A stretch of 64,000 nucleotides of DNA from Pseudorhodoferax sp047601025. Its GTDB lineage: Bacteria > Pseudomonadota > Gammaproteobacteria > Burkholderiales > Burkholderiaceae_C. A program made the translations under genes and the position numbers. Positions 49,645 to 58,289 of the stretch are shown here, piece by piece. Where the stretch lies: positions 248,001 to 312,000 of the forward strand of contig NZ_JASGJZ010000001.1 in assembly GCF_047601025.1 (NCBI RefSeq), in the 5' to 3' direction. The notes beneath the pieces were generated by a model. The model was not told the origin of the DNA and made no database searches. It saw only the letters and a list, made by a program, of their open reading frames with translations. Each line of letters starts with the position of its first letter. Position 1 is the stretch's first letter.

Positions 49645-51504
49645 ATGCCCGAAGCCGCCCGCGACGAAACCCTGCTGACGCCGACCACGCGCGACACGCA
49701 TGACGCGCGCGACGCCACCGGCGCCCCTGCGGCGCCTGCCGCCCCCGACCTCGACGCCACCCGCATCGCCCCCGCCAGCCCGGCCCCCCACGCGCCACTG
49801 ACGCACACGCGCACCGCCACCCGCGGCACCGGCCTCACGCTGCCCGGCGGCGGCCCGGGCGCCGAGCCCGAGGTCCGCCAGGTCGGCCGCTACCGCATCC
49901 TCGACAAGCTCGGCCGCGGCGGCATGGCCACGGTGTTCAAGGCGCACGACCCGGACATCGGCCGCGACGTGGCGATCAAGTTCCTGCACGCCTCGCTGTG
50001 CGAGGACGAGGAATACCGCGCCCGCTTCCTGCGCGAGGCGCGCGCGGCCGGCGGTCTGTCGCACCCGCACATCGTGACCGTGCACGACGTCGGCGAGATC
50101 GACGGCCGGCCCTACATGGCCATGGAGCTGCTGGACGGCGAGCCGCTGGCCGACCTGCTGCAGCACGGCCGCCCGCTGCCGGTGCGCGACGTGGTGGTCA
50201 TGGGCATCCAGCTCGCACAGGCGCTGGACTACGCGCACGGCCGCGGCATCGTGCACCGAGACATCAAGCCCGGCAACATCGCGCGGCTGCGCGGCGCGCA
50301 GGGCATCAAGGTCATGGACTTCGGCATCGCCCACATGGCCGCCGCGGCCGGCGAGCAGCGCACCCGCGTGGGCGACGTGCTGGGCACGCCGCAGTACATG
50401 TCGCCCGAGCAGATGGAGGGCGGCAAGGTGGACGGCCGGTCCGACCTGTTCTCCGCCGGCATCGTGCTGTACCAGGCGCTGACGGGCCAGCGGCCCTTCA
50501 ACGGCGACAGCGTGGTGACGCTGGCCCTGAAGATCGCCAAGGAAGACCCGGCGCCGATCGAGAAGCTGCGGCCGGACGCCCCGGCCTCGCTGCGCCGCGT
50601 GATCGACCGCTGCCTGGCCAAGGCGCCCGGCAAGCGCCACCAGAGCGGCGCCGCGCTGGCCGAGGCGCTGCAGAAGGTGCTGGCCGAGATCGACGAGCAG
50701 GCGCGCGAGGGCGCGCAGGCCCGCGGCGGCGTGCCGCTGCGGCTCAAGTGGGCCGGGCTGATGGCGCTGATCGTCGCGGTGGTGATGGGCATCGCCTCGG
50801 CCGTCATCGTGCAGCGCCAGCAGGCCGCGCTGATGGCCCAGGTCGGCGACACCGGCGCGGCGCTGGCGCGCTTCATCGCCGCGCAGAACGCCGTGGCGGC
50901 GCTGGGCGAGGACTGGGTGGTGGTGGACGTGGCGCTGCAGCAGGTGATGCAGACGCGCGACTTCGACAGCCTGACCGTGGTGGACCGCAGCGGCACCGTG
51001 CGCGCCGCCAGCCGGCCCGAGCTGGTCGGCCAGCCCTGGCACGCGCCGGCCGGCGAGGCCCTGGGCGCGGCCCGCGGCGTGCAGCGCACGCGCTACCTCG
51101 CCGGCGGCGAGCCGGTGCTCGGCTTCACGGCGCCGATCCTGTTCCAGGGCAAGCCGGTCGGGCAGGTCGCGCTCGGCCTGCCGGAAAAGCCGCTGGCCGC
51201 CGTGGCGCGGCTGTCGATGGGGCTGATGGCGGTGCTGGCCGTGGTCACGGTGCTGGCCGTGGCGCTGGCCATGTACCTCGTGGCGACCTGGTTCGCGCGG
51301 CCGGTCCGCCTGGTCGGCGAGGCCATGGACGAGATCGCCGCGGGCCGGCTGGACTTCCGCATCGCCGAACAGCGCAACGACGAGTTCGGCCAGCTCTACG
51401 CGGCCTTCGACCGCATGGCCCAGGCGCTGCAGCAGCGCGCGGCGGCACCCGCCACTGCCGACGCCGCGGCCGCCCCGGTCCCCACCACCACGGCCGAGCC
51501 ATGA
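49645..51504 (+). CDS. membrane Ser/Thr protein kinase with extracytoplasmic sensor and C-terminal HAMP
   Basis: 619 residues. A disordered Ala/Pro/Thr-rich 80-residue N-terminus precedes a Hanks-type kinase domain (82-340): GRGGMATV P-loop, VAIK Lys112, HRDIKPGN with Asp206, DFG Asp225 and GTPQYMSPEQ. TM1 (about 369-391), a 130-residue periplasmic sensor, TM2 (about 523-548) and a HAMP domain follow; only a short Ala-rich tail comes after it. PpkA-type kinases control T6SS firing post-translationally, and this gene lies under regulon motif copy 6. The kinase-first, HAMP-last order is unusual. Confidence 0.88.
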   Translation: MPEAARDETLLTPTTRDTHDARDATGAPAAPAAPDLDATRIAPASPAPHAPLTHTRTATRGTGLTLPGGGPGAEPEVRQVGRYRILDKLGRGGMATVFKAHDPDIGRDVAIKFLHASLCEDEEYRARFLREARAAGGLSHPHIVTVHDVGEIDGRPYMAMELLDGEPLADLLQHGRPLPVRDVVVMGIQLAQALDYAHGRGIVHRDIKPGNIARLRGAQGIKVMDFGIAHMAAAAGEQRTRVGDVLGTPQYMSPEQMEGGKVDGRSDLFSAGIVLYQALTGQRPFNGDSVVTLALKIAKEDPAPIEKLRPDAPASLRRVIDRCLAKAPGKRHQSGAALAEALQKVLAEIDEQAREGAQARGGVPLRLKWAGLMALIVAVVMGIASAVIVQRQQAALMAQVGDTGAALARFIAAQNAVAALGEDWVVVDVALQQVMQTRDFDSLTVVDRSGTVRAASRPELVGQPWHAPAGEALGAARGVQRTRYLAGGEPVLGFTAPILFQGKPVGQVALGLPEKPLAAVARLSMGLMAVLAVVTVLAVALAMYLVATWFARPVRLVGEAMDEIAAGRLDFRIAEQRNDEFGQLYAAFDRMAQALQQRAAAPATADAAAAPVPTTTAEP

Positions 51505-52550
51505 CCCCCGCCCCGCCGCGGCTGGCCGCGCTGCTGCTGCTCGCGGCGCTGCTGCTGCTCAGTGCCTGCACGGCACCGCCGCCCCTGCCACCGGCCCGCA
51601 TGCCCGAGGCCGCCGCGGCCCCGGCCACCGCCGGCGACGGTGTGCTGGCCCGCGGCACGCGGCTGCTGGTCGTGCAGCCGCGCCCCGGCGACACGCTGCG
51701 CAGCATCGCCGCGCGCTGGCTCGGCAGCGCGGACGAAGACTGGCAGATCGCCCAGGCCAACGGCGGCCCGGACGCGCTGCAGCCCGGCCAGCCGCTGGTC
51801 GTGCCGCTGCAGCCCATGAACCCCGGCGGCGTGGCGGCCGGCGCCTACCAGACCGTGCCGGTGCTGTGCTACCACCGCTTCGGCGCCGGCGGCGGGCGCA
51901 TGGTGGTGTCGCCGGCCCACTTCGCCGCGCAGATGCAGTGGCTGGTCGACAACGGCTACCGCGTGGTCCGGCTCGACCGGCTGGCGGACTACCTGGCCGG
52001 CCGCGCGCCGCTGCCACCGCGCGCCGTGGCCATCACGGTGGACGACGGCCACGCCTCCTTCCACCAGTACGCCTGGCCGGTGCTGCGCCGGCTCGGCCTG
52101 CCGGCCACGCTGTTCGTCTACACCGACTTCATCGGCTCCGGCCAGGCGCTGAGCTGGCCGCAGCTGCAGGAGCTGGCGGCCTCCGGCCTGGTCGACGTGC
52201 AGGCGCACTCCAAGACGCACCGCAACCTGATCGAGCGCGGCGCCGGCGAGAGCGACGAACGCTACCGCCAGAGCCTGGAGCAGGAAACGCGCGTGCCGCG
52301 AGAGCTGCTGGAGCAGCACCTGGGCACGCCGGTGCGGCACTACGCCTTCCCCTATGGCGACGCCAACGCCCAGGTGCTGGACCTGCTGGCGCGCCAGCAC
52401 TACCAGCTCGCCTTCACCGTCACGCCGGGCGGCAACCCCTTCTTCGCGCAGCCGCTGATGCTGCGCCGCACCATGATCTACGGCGACCACGACCTGGAAG
52501 CGTTCAAGGCGCGCTTGCAGACCAGCCGGCCGATCGGGACCGCGCCATGA
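51501..52550 (+). CDS. LysM-polysaccharide deacetylase lipoprotein
   Basis: 349 residues. A lipoprotein signal (ALLLLSACTAP; Cys near 23) leads to a LysM-like segment (VVQPRPGDTLRSIAARWLGS, QIAQANGGPDALQPGQPLVV) and a NodB-type deacetylase domain: TVDDGHASFHQYA with the metal-binding Asp-Asp pair, QAHSKTHRNL with two His, and YAFPYGDAN. It should deacetylate peptidoglycan or another polysaccharide in the periplasm. It overlaps the kinase stop (ATGA). Local wall remodelling for T6SS assembly is a plausible role. Confidence 0.87.
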   Translation: MTPAPPRLAALLLLAALLLLSACTAPPPLPPARMPEAAAAPATAGDGVLARGTRLLVVQPRPGDTLRSIAARWLGSADEDWQIAQANGGPDALQPGQPLVVPLQPMNPGGVAAGAYQTVPVLCYHRFGAGGGRMVVSPAHFAAQMQWLVDNGYRVVRLDRLADYLAGRAPLPPRAVAITVDDGHASFHQYAWPVLRRLGLPATLFVYTDFIGSGQALSWPQLQELAASGLVDVQAHSKTHRNLIERGAGESDERYRQSLEQETRVPRELLEQHLGTPVRHYAFPYGDANAQVLDLLARQHYQLAFTVTPGGNPFFAQPLMLRRTMIYGDHDLEAFKARLQTSRPIGTAP

Positions 52551-53107
52551 GGCCGGCGGCCGTGCCGGCCCTGGCGCTCGCCGCCGCGCTGGCATTGGCC
52601 GGCTGCGCCGGCGCGCCGCCGGCACCGCCCGCCGACGCCGTGGCCGCCCCGCCGCCCAGCCCGCACGCGGACGGGCTCAGCCCGTTCGAAACCCGCCAGC
52701 GCGTGCGCGCGCTGGTGCTGGAGGACGAGCAGCGCTGGGCCGAGGCCGCCTGGGCCTGGGAGGTGCTGATCGTGCTGCGGCCCGGCCACGCCCCCTACCG
52801 CGAACGCGCCGCCGCACTGCGCCGGCGCATCGACGCCGCCGTGGCCGAACAGCTGGCGCGCGGCCAGGCAGCCCGCCGGCGCGGCGCGACCGACCAGGCC
52901 GCCAACCACTACCTGCACGCGCTGGCGCTGCAGCCCGACCAGCCCGAGGCGGCCGACGCGCTGCGCGCACTCGAACGCGAGCGCAACCAGCGGCTGTACC
53001 TGGGGCGGCTTTCGCGGCTCACGATGAGCTTGCGCGGGGCGTTGGTGACGCCGGTGCGGGCACAGGCGACGATGCCGGCTATTGGGGAAGGGATGGAAGA
53101 ACCGTAA
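52547..53107 (+). CDS. TPR-like lipoprotein
   Basis: 186 residues. Signal with lipobox LALAGC; then ETRQRVRALVLEDEQRWAEA and AEQLARGQAARRRGATDQAA form TPR-like helices, NHYLHALALQPDQPEAADAL another. It overlaps the deacetylase stop by four bases and closes the kinase operon. TPR lipoproteins near T6SS kinases may serve as periplasmic partners of the sensor domain. No catalytic motif. Confidence 0.75.
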   Translation: MRPAAVPALALAAALALAGCAGAPPAPPADAVAAPPPSPHADGLSPFETRQRVRALVLEDEQRWAEAAWAWEVLIVLRPGHAPYRERAAALRRRIDAAVAEQLARGQAARRRGATDQAANHYLHALALQPDQPEAADALRALERERNQRLYLGRLSRLTMSLRGALVTPVRAQATMPAIGEGMEEP

Positions 53108-53435
53108 CGGGCAGAAGGTGCGAGAGGCTGCACCCGCGGAACGGACGAACCGGCAATTGACCTCGTGCGCCGAGGCGAATTGTCTTGGAAATGGATGGCA
53201 TCCCGGGCATGTAGTTCAGAAAGTACCTATTGGCTCAACGACTGCCTCATAGTGACAGCCGCGCCAATCCCCTACAGCGGATACACCCACAGAATATTAG
53301 GTTTCCAAAATCCATTTGGAATCACAAAATGCACCGCACCACATCCAGCTTGAGTTCAACAAGAAGACTATCGTGGAACGCTTCATTCAATAGTTCGAAA
53401 GAACATTCAGCAGCCAGCCCTTCTCCGTCATCTTC
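53108..53435. other. gene-free stretch at the left edge of the AT-rich island
   Basis: 328 bases with a sharp fall in GC content after the lipoprotein gene. No gene or repeat recognised; no integrase fragment on the minus strand. Confidence 0.4.
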
Positions 53436-53811
53436 ATGAATCTGTTCGCCTTCGTATTTGCAGGAGGAATCGGGCGGTTGTGCTTCTTGGAAAATCAAGA
53501 ACCTTTGCAGCAGGTGTTCAATGCGCCCATAGCCTTGCTCGGTACACTGTTTGGCTGGGTACTCGGCATGTTTTCGCGCCGTACACGGACAAAGAGGCAG
53601 CTCGCTTCTCATCAATTTCCCAAAAATCACCAGCCACGGTCCCGATGATGGAACTCTCTTTTGCACTACGCTGGCGTGCAGTTCGGTCGGATTGCTCGGA
53701 TCGCGAGGCTTGCATCAACCATGGACGCACCGCCGCCGACCAAGTATCGGCTTACGTATTTCATTGTCGCTGCTGAAGCCGATCTACAGCACCCAATGCA
53801 GGGTCTCTGAA
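53436..53811 (+). pseudogene. degraded small membrane-protein gene
   Basis: Protein-like pieces in shifting frames: NAPIALLGTLFGWVLGMF, then APYTDKEAARFSSISQK, then SLLHYAGVQFGRIARIARL and PPTKYRLTYFIVAAEADL. Together they look like one decayed ORF with at least two frameshifts. It may have been the body of an older cassette just before the boundary at 53975. Between 53812 and 53959 there is a perfect palindromic ATTTAGGC-G-GCCTAAAT. Confidence 0.35.
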
Positions 53812-53959
53812 CACAACGAAATCAGATGAAAGCGCAAGCCAGCGCCGTCATCGAAAATTTAGGCGGCCTAAATCGGCTGCACCTTTACCAAGTTGATGAG
53901 GGACTTGGAGATTTCATCCATCAAGCGTTGACTTAGGCCGTAGAGCATGCGTAAGATAG

Positions 53960-53981
53960 CGAGGCCTAAAACTAGTTAGGC
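53960..53981 (+). other. integron recombination boundary (attI-like or attC right half)
   Basis: GCCTAAAACTAGTTAGGC has inverted GCCTAA/TTAGGC arms like the simple site of attI1, ending in the core GTTAGGC (53975-53981). The next cassette would begin at 53976 with TTAGGCAGC, and GCTGCCTAAC at 56317 is its exact complement, as expected for the attC of that cassette. Confidence 0.6.
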
Positions 53982-54037
53982 AGCAAGCACAGCGCCCAAT
54001 CGCACTCCCGCCCGAAAGTCAACAGAGACTGTACGCC

Positions 54038-54640
54038 ATGAGAAGTCACGAAGATAGCAATCCTGCGCAAGGTGGCTCGTCCAACTCTGGCTCGCGAAAC
54101 CGCACCGAATCAGGTCACTACGATCCCCCAGATAGACACACGCCGGATCGATCAGACAAATCGATCGATCCAAAAACCCAACTCACGTCTTTCGACAGCA
54201 TATTTAAGTATGAAGGCATGGATTGGTTAACGTATGACGACAACATCTCACTGGAGCTGAGTAGTTCACTTTCGATCGAAGGCATTCCTGCAGTCAGCGT
54301 GTCACTAGACCAGTCGAATAGGCCTCTGCAGGATCGCCTATCCATCGACATTCCCCTAGGATCGGGCAAGTTGTCCATTGGCGCGGATGGGAGCCTGAAT
54401 GCCGCCGTAGGCTGGGATCTAAAAGTCCCGCTGACAGACTACAGCGTTGCAGGAGTCGAAGTCTCTGCAAATCTTAGGTGCCCAGATGAAGGAAAGTGCT
54501 ACGACTTCGGCGCAAAGGCCAAGGCAGGACCCCTATCCTTTAAGTATGAAGGAGCAGTCCGAATGGGCCCAGGCTCAATCAGAGCGTCGCAAGATCTGCT
54601 GCGCAATCTCGAGAACTCCATACGCGCCAATCGGTTTTAA
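54038..54640 (+). CDS. unknown cassette protein, beta-rich
   Basis: 200 residues, first gene of a two-gene integron cassette. A polar Ser/Asp-rich N-terminus (45 residues) precedes a beta-strand-rich domain (ISLELSSSLSIEGIPAVSVS, DIPLGSGKLSIGADGSLNAA) ending in amphipathic RASQDLLRNLENSI. No signal peptide, no family recognised. Codon use is much less GC-biased than in the flanks, indicating transfer. It is 26 bases upstream of the coiled-coil gene and probably co-transcribed. A toxin or partner role is speculation. Confidence 0.7.
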   Translation: MRSHEDSNPAQGGSSNSGSRNRTESGHYDPPDRHTPDRSDKSIDPKTQLTSFDSIFKYEGMDWLTYDDNISLELSSSLSIEGIPAVSVSLDQSNRPLQDRLSIDIPLGSGKLSIGADGSLNAAVGWDLKVPLTDYSVAGVEVSANLRCPDEGKCYDFGAKAKAGPLSFKYEGAVRMGPGSIRASQDLLRNLENSIRANRF

Positions 54641-54666
54641 TCACCCAGCAGATCGAGGAATATCCA

Positions 54667-56298
54667 ATGAAACGCATATTCTCACCGGACGTATTACTGT
54701 CCAATCAGCATTGGATCGAGGGTGACTCTCCACTCAAAGCTCTAGGAAAATGGAATCTTCCAGACCCAGACTCTTTTTTGAGAGCACTGCAGGGCAACAA
54801 AGGATTCCCCCCGATCGCCAAGGCGACGACTCACGGCGTCAGCATGCTACCTGCGAGTGGGATCCGACCGCCAACACTGAATCCCTATCTACAGACCGAA
54901 AATCTTAGCCTCGGCCGCCTCGTATACAACGACTGCGTGGAACTGAGAAAGCGGATCGAATCGCTGCAGATAGATATATTCAACTTAGATCAAACGTTGT
55001 TTGAATTTGAAGAGAAGGCCCTTTGCAGAACGAATGACATAAAAAGATTGGAGGATTCTTTAAGCCGCACCGAGTCGACGATAACCCTGCGAACAGAAGA
55101 CATTGGGCGTGCGGAGAACGAGGTACGACGAGTAGAGGCAAGGCTAAAGGACTATGGCCCCGATTCCGCAACGCAATCCGTCACTAAAAGGTCGGCAGAT
55201 AAGGTGACGCTTCAGTTCTGGCCCTTGGTATTCGGATCTACAACGGGAGGACAACCGACGCTTTCGGCATACACCAATGCTGATGCGCAACGAAGATCTG
55301 ATGCAGGCCTCGCCGCCGACCTTCCCTTTTCGTCAACATTTAACGCTCTTAGCGCGGAGGCGATTTTTGCCGCCAAGAGCGAAGTCGATGCGATTCAGCA
55401 AAGCGTGCAATTGGCTATCAACAATCTATCGGCGCTGAAAGCCGAGCACCAGGCCCTCGAGAGCACCAGAGCTGGCCTGGAGCTACAAATTGCGGGACTC
55501 AAGAAGTCGCACGCGACCGACGAGGAGATCATCCGTCGTAAGCGAGCTCAGTTCTCGGAAAATGGAACCTTCAATCTGAAGCGTCGATTGCAAGACTCAC
55601 TGGTTCTGTATGACGATCTATTGGGCACGCTTCGCCAGACATTATTTGCCGTAGAGTATGGGCAGGCCCTAATTTTTGGATGCCACATCGATGGCTTCGA
55701 TGCCGGCTCCCAAACAAGAAGCAATCGCTACATCTTCACAGACATGAGTCAGATACAGCCGACAGCAGACCTACCTTCCCTTGATGAAACTTGGATATCT
55801 CTTGATCGCCTCGGTTTATATCTGTCGCAAGCGGAGGCTCGATATCGCCAGATCATCCAGCGGCGACGATACAAAACTCAAACGATTCGCGTAGATGGAA
55901 ATCTCGATGCGAACGGGGATCTTAAGCGAGCGATAAACCTTAGTGAGAGGGATAACGACAATCTAGTCAGAAAGTCATCGCGCATAGTTGGCTTCTCCAT
56001 CACAAATCTGGGGGATCCCATTGATCTAAGTATGAAGATTTCGAACTCCTTTGAGAACCTGAACGACGTGGATGCAGAGTTCTTGAAAGGCTTTAGTGCA
56101 GAACTGGAAGCATCTAGCCTGCATCCACCGCCTATCCAACTACAACCCATTCAGGTTTTCGACACATCATCCTATATCAACCGAGCCTTTTCCGGAGTCA
56201 TAAATATTTCTGCCCATGCTTCGGAGTCTGAATCCAAACTGGTGCGGCTGCGACTCAATATTGTTTTTGCAGACGAGGGCGTGAGTTCAACAGCCTGA
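54667..56298 (+). CDS. unknown cassette protein with long coiled coils
   Basis: 543 residues with GAGGAA six bases before the ATG. Two coiled-coil blocks are evident: about 100-160 (ELRKRIESLQIDIFNLDQTL, DIKRLEDSLSRTESTITLRT) and about 240-300 (VDAIQQSVQLAINNLSALKA, GLELQIAGLKKSHATDEEII). A globular segment follows, then a C-terminal beta-rich domain (FSGVINISAHASESESKLVR). No ATPase, protease or membrane motif is seen. The size and layout recall pore-forming or scaffold proteins, but I cannot assign it. The stop lies 19 bases before the attC core. Confidence 0.72.
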   Translation: MKRIFSPDVLLSNQHWIEGDSPLKALGKWNLPDPDSFLRALQGNKGFPPIAKATTHGVSMLPASGIRPPTLNPYLQTENLSLGRLVYNDCVELRKRIESLQIDIFNLDQTLFEFEEKALCRTNDIKRLEDSLSRTESTITLRTEDIGRAENEVRRVEARLKDYGPDSATQSVTKRSADKVTLQFWPLVFGSTTGGQPTLSAYTNADAQRRSDAGLAADLPFSSTFNALSAEAIFAAKSEVDAIQQSVQLAINNLSALKAEHQALESTRAGLELQIAGLKKSHATDEEIIRRKRAQFSENGTFNLKRRLQDSLVLYDDLLGTLRQTLFAVEYGQALIFGCHIDGFDAGSQTRSNRYIFTDMSQIQPTADLPSLDETWISLDRLGLYLSQAEARYRQIIQRRRYKTQTIRVDGNLDANGDLKRAINLSERDNDNLVRKSSRIVGFSITNLGDPIDLSMKISNSFENLNDVDAEFLKGFSAELEASSLHPPPIQLQPIQVFDTSSYINRAFSGVINISAHASESESKLVRLRLNIVFADEGVSSTA

Positions 56299-56316
56299 CT
56301 CCCAGAGCGCCACATT

Positions 56317-56328
56317 GCTGCCTAACCC
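56317..56328 (+). other. left half of an attC site interrupted by an IS element
   Basis: GCTGCCTAAC (56317-56326) complements the cassette start at 53976. After two more bases the sequence becomes IS end. The right half of the site resumes near 57801, past the IS. Confidence 0.6.
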
Positions 56329-57803
56329 CTCTACAGGGACTTCCCACTCCGTCAACACCACCTCATAGGCTTTCTTCCTGATCAACGGTATTCGCATTCA
56401 TTGATCGCTGACGCACGATGAAGCCAGAAGCCACCGCGAAAGGACAGACTGCACATCTACAGGCGGGCTTGTGTCGGCCAATTGGTCCGAGGCCCCAGAT
56501 ACGAACCGCTCGGCAGGACTCCATTCGTTCGTCGTGCTTGAAGCACGCCAGGGTTACCGAGCTCACCTGCCGCCGGTCTGACCTGTGGTGGGTATCTGCT
56601 TGTCGCACTTCCAATTCAGAACAACTCTTCAGGTCGGCGCCGGCTTTTGCCGCACCGCTGGTATCGCGGGCACATGGTCGGGGTCGAACGCGCCATCGCG
56701 CGTAAGCACCGCCCACAAGATGCGGGCGTTCTTGTTGGCCAGCGCCACGACGGCCTTTTGCCAGCCCACGCGTTCTTTGAGTTGTACCAGCCAGCAGCTG
56801 ATGCGATCGCTGCGTTTGGCTGCGCTCATCACAGCCGACTTGGCGCCCTGGATCAGCAGCGTGCGCAGGTCGTCGTCGCCGCGTTTGGTGATGCCCCCGA
56901 GCCTGGCTTTGCCGCCGGTGGAGTTCTGGCTGGGCACCAGGCCGAGCCAGGCACCGAACTGGCGCGCATGGGCGAACGGGCCGAACTCGCCGATGCTGGC
57001 CACCAAGGCCGATGCCGTGGTCGGGCCCATGCCCAGCAGCGCAGCGGCCTTGGTGGCCCGCGCATCCGCGTGTACATGGACGGCGATGCGCTCGTCGCAC
57101 CAGGCGATCTGCAGGTCGATGTCGATCCAGTGCAGATGCGCACGTTGCAAGGCCAGCCGTGCCACGCCGGGGATTTCGTTGCTGGCATCTTCGATCACCC
57201 CGGCCAGCACCAGACGCAACGCATCGGGGCCTTGCGCGAACACCAGCCCGAACTCGGTGAGCAGGCCGCGGATGCGGTTGATCAGCGCGGTGCGCTCTTC
57301 CTTGAAGCCTTCCCGCAGGCGGTGCACGGCCAGCTGGCCCTGCTGCTCGGCCGTCTTGACCGGCACGCAGCGCATGTGCGGTCGGCCTGCGGCCTCGCAG
57401 ATGGCGGCGGCATCGTTGGCGTCGTTCTTGCCGCTCCTGCCGGCCATGCGGTAAGGCGTGACGAAGTGGCCCGCGATCAGCCGGGCCTCCAGGCCCAGCA
57501 GGCGCAGCCGGCGGGCCACATGGTGGGCGCCGCCACAGGTTTCCATGGCCACGATGCAACCGGCCGGCAACTGCGCGCACCAGGCAAAGAACCGATCCAC
57601 CGGCATGGCCTTGGCCAGCGCCACGCGGCCCTGCGCATCGACCGCATGCACTTGGTAGACCCGCTTGGACAGGTCCACCCTACCCGCGCCACCGGCGCCC
57701 GTGTAATCTCCGTCATGGACTTCCCCTTTTTCCGTTTCAGATTGAACTTCCGCGAGTCAATCTTGGTGCCTGGACACCGTCTTGGGACTGGGGGAGTCCC
57801 TTC
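56329..57803 (-). mobile_element. IS110 family, IS1111-type element inserted in an attC
   Basis: About 1.47 kb carrying one transposase on the minus strand, flanked by the two halves of an attC. The left end begins CTCTACAGGGACTTCCCACT. The first 123 bases (to 56451) recur at 59299-59421 with a few mismatches. The IS1111-attC group is known to target attC sites of integrons. Boundaries are estimated from where attC sequence stops; no flanking duplication is evident, as usual for this family. Confidence 0.75.
56629..57717 (-). pseudogene. IS110/IS1111-family transposase with an N-terminal frameshift
   Basis: From 57678 (GTG) the frame is open for 349 residues: VDLSKRVYQVHAVDAQG, METCGGAHHVARRL, RMAGRSGKNDANDAAAICEA (DEDD-type N-terminal domain) and the C-terminal Transposase_20 domain ALLGMGPTTASALVASIG. 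The expected first codons MTEITRAPVARVG start at an ATG near 57716 in another frame. Restoring one G in the GTAGGGTGG run near 57680 would join them. So it is either frameshifted or starts at the internal GTG. Confidence 0.8.
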
Positions 57804-57854
57804 GTATTCGCTCCAGCGGACGGCTTCGCCGCCCGCTGAGCTTATTCGTTAGTC
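57801..57854 (+). other. right half of the interrupted attC site
   Basis: CAGCGGACGGC (57814-57824) pairs with GCCGCCCGCTG (57828-57838) around a TTC loop, with one bulge, followed by GTTAGTC (57848-57854) as the crossover core. The next cassette begins at 57849. Confidence 0.65.
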
Positions 57855-57859
57855 CGCCA

Positions 57860-58204
57860 ATGAACATTCAGAAGTCTGAAGCCGCTTTCTTGGAGCACCT
57901 AGCAGAGGCCGTTAGCACCTGGGCCTTGGCAGGGACTACCAGCCTAGATGATCCAAGCAGCATGGAGCATGCTGATGCTTGGGCCACTCTTTCCACTAAC
58001 CTGAAAAGTCCGGAGTCCAGACAGGCCTTCCGCGTAGCTGTCACGGACTTACTTGGTGGCGTCATCCATACAACATTGGCATCGTTCAGCGGGGGATCTT
58101 CCCTGTCGGATACTACCGACCTCACTATCCAAGATCAGGACGGCCATGTATTCATTCGCCATCTTCACGAGTTCTGGCCGCACTTTCTTGAGGACGCGGT
58201 CTAA
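57860..58204 (+). CDS. unknown integron cassette protein
   Basis: 114 residues; ATG 57860 lies only 11 bases inside the cassette, and the stop TAA is part of the attC core, both typical of cassette genes. The first half is helical (SEAAFLEHLAEAVSTWALAG), the second has TDLTIQDQDGHVFIRHLHEF. No family recognised, no signal peptide. GC content is well below the genome average. Confidence 0.72.
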   Translation: MNIQKSEAAFLEHLAEAVSTWALAGTTSLDDPSSMEHADAWATLSTNLKSPESRQAFRVAVTDLLGGVIHTTLASFSGGSSLSDTTDLTIQDQDGHVFIRHLHEFWPHFLEDAV

Positions 58205-58258
58205 CAATTCATTCAAGCCGACCTTGCTTCGCAAGGCGGCCTAATTCATTCGTTAGGC
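58199..58258 (+). other. complete attC (59-base element)
   Basis: 60 bases from GTCTAAC (58199-58205) to GTTAGGC (58252-58258). The inner arms AATTCATTCAAGCCG and CGGCCTAATTCATT surround CCTTGCTTCGCAAGG, a stem with a short loop. It resembles attC sites widely found in proteobacterial cassettes. It joins the 114-residue-ORF cassette to the TIR cassette. Confidence 0.9.
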
Positions 58259-58289
58259 GTCAAAATCAACCACATCGGGAGGGTCGCAC

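Noticed and set aside
53322..53666. Possible integron integrase fragment on the minus strand left of the array
   Set aside because: The 114-residue frame has no tyrosine-recombinase R-H-R-Y pattern and no IntI-specific segment.
53995..54021. Minus-strand TGACTTTCG at 54013-54021 as another regulon copy
   Set aside because: It points away from the cassette genes, no gene starts at the right distance on that strand, and it lies in the AT-richer island; likely chance.
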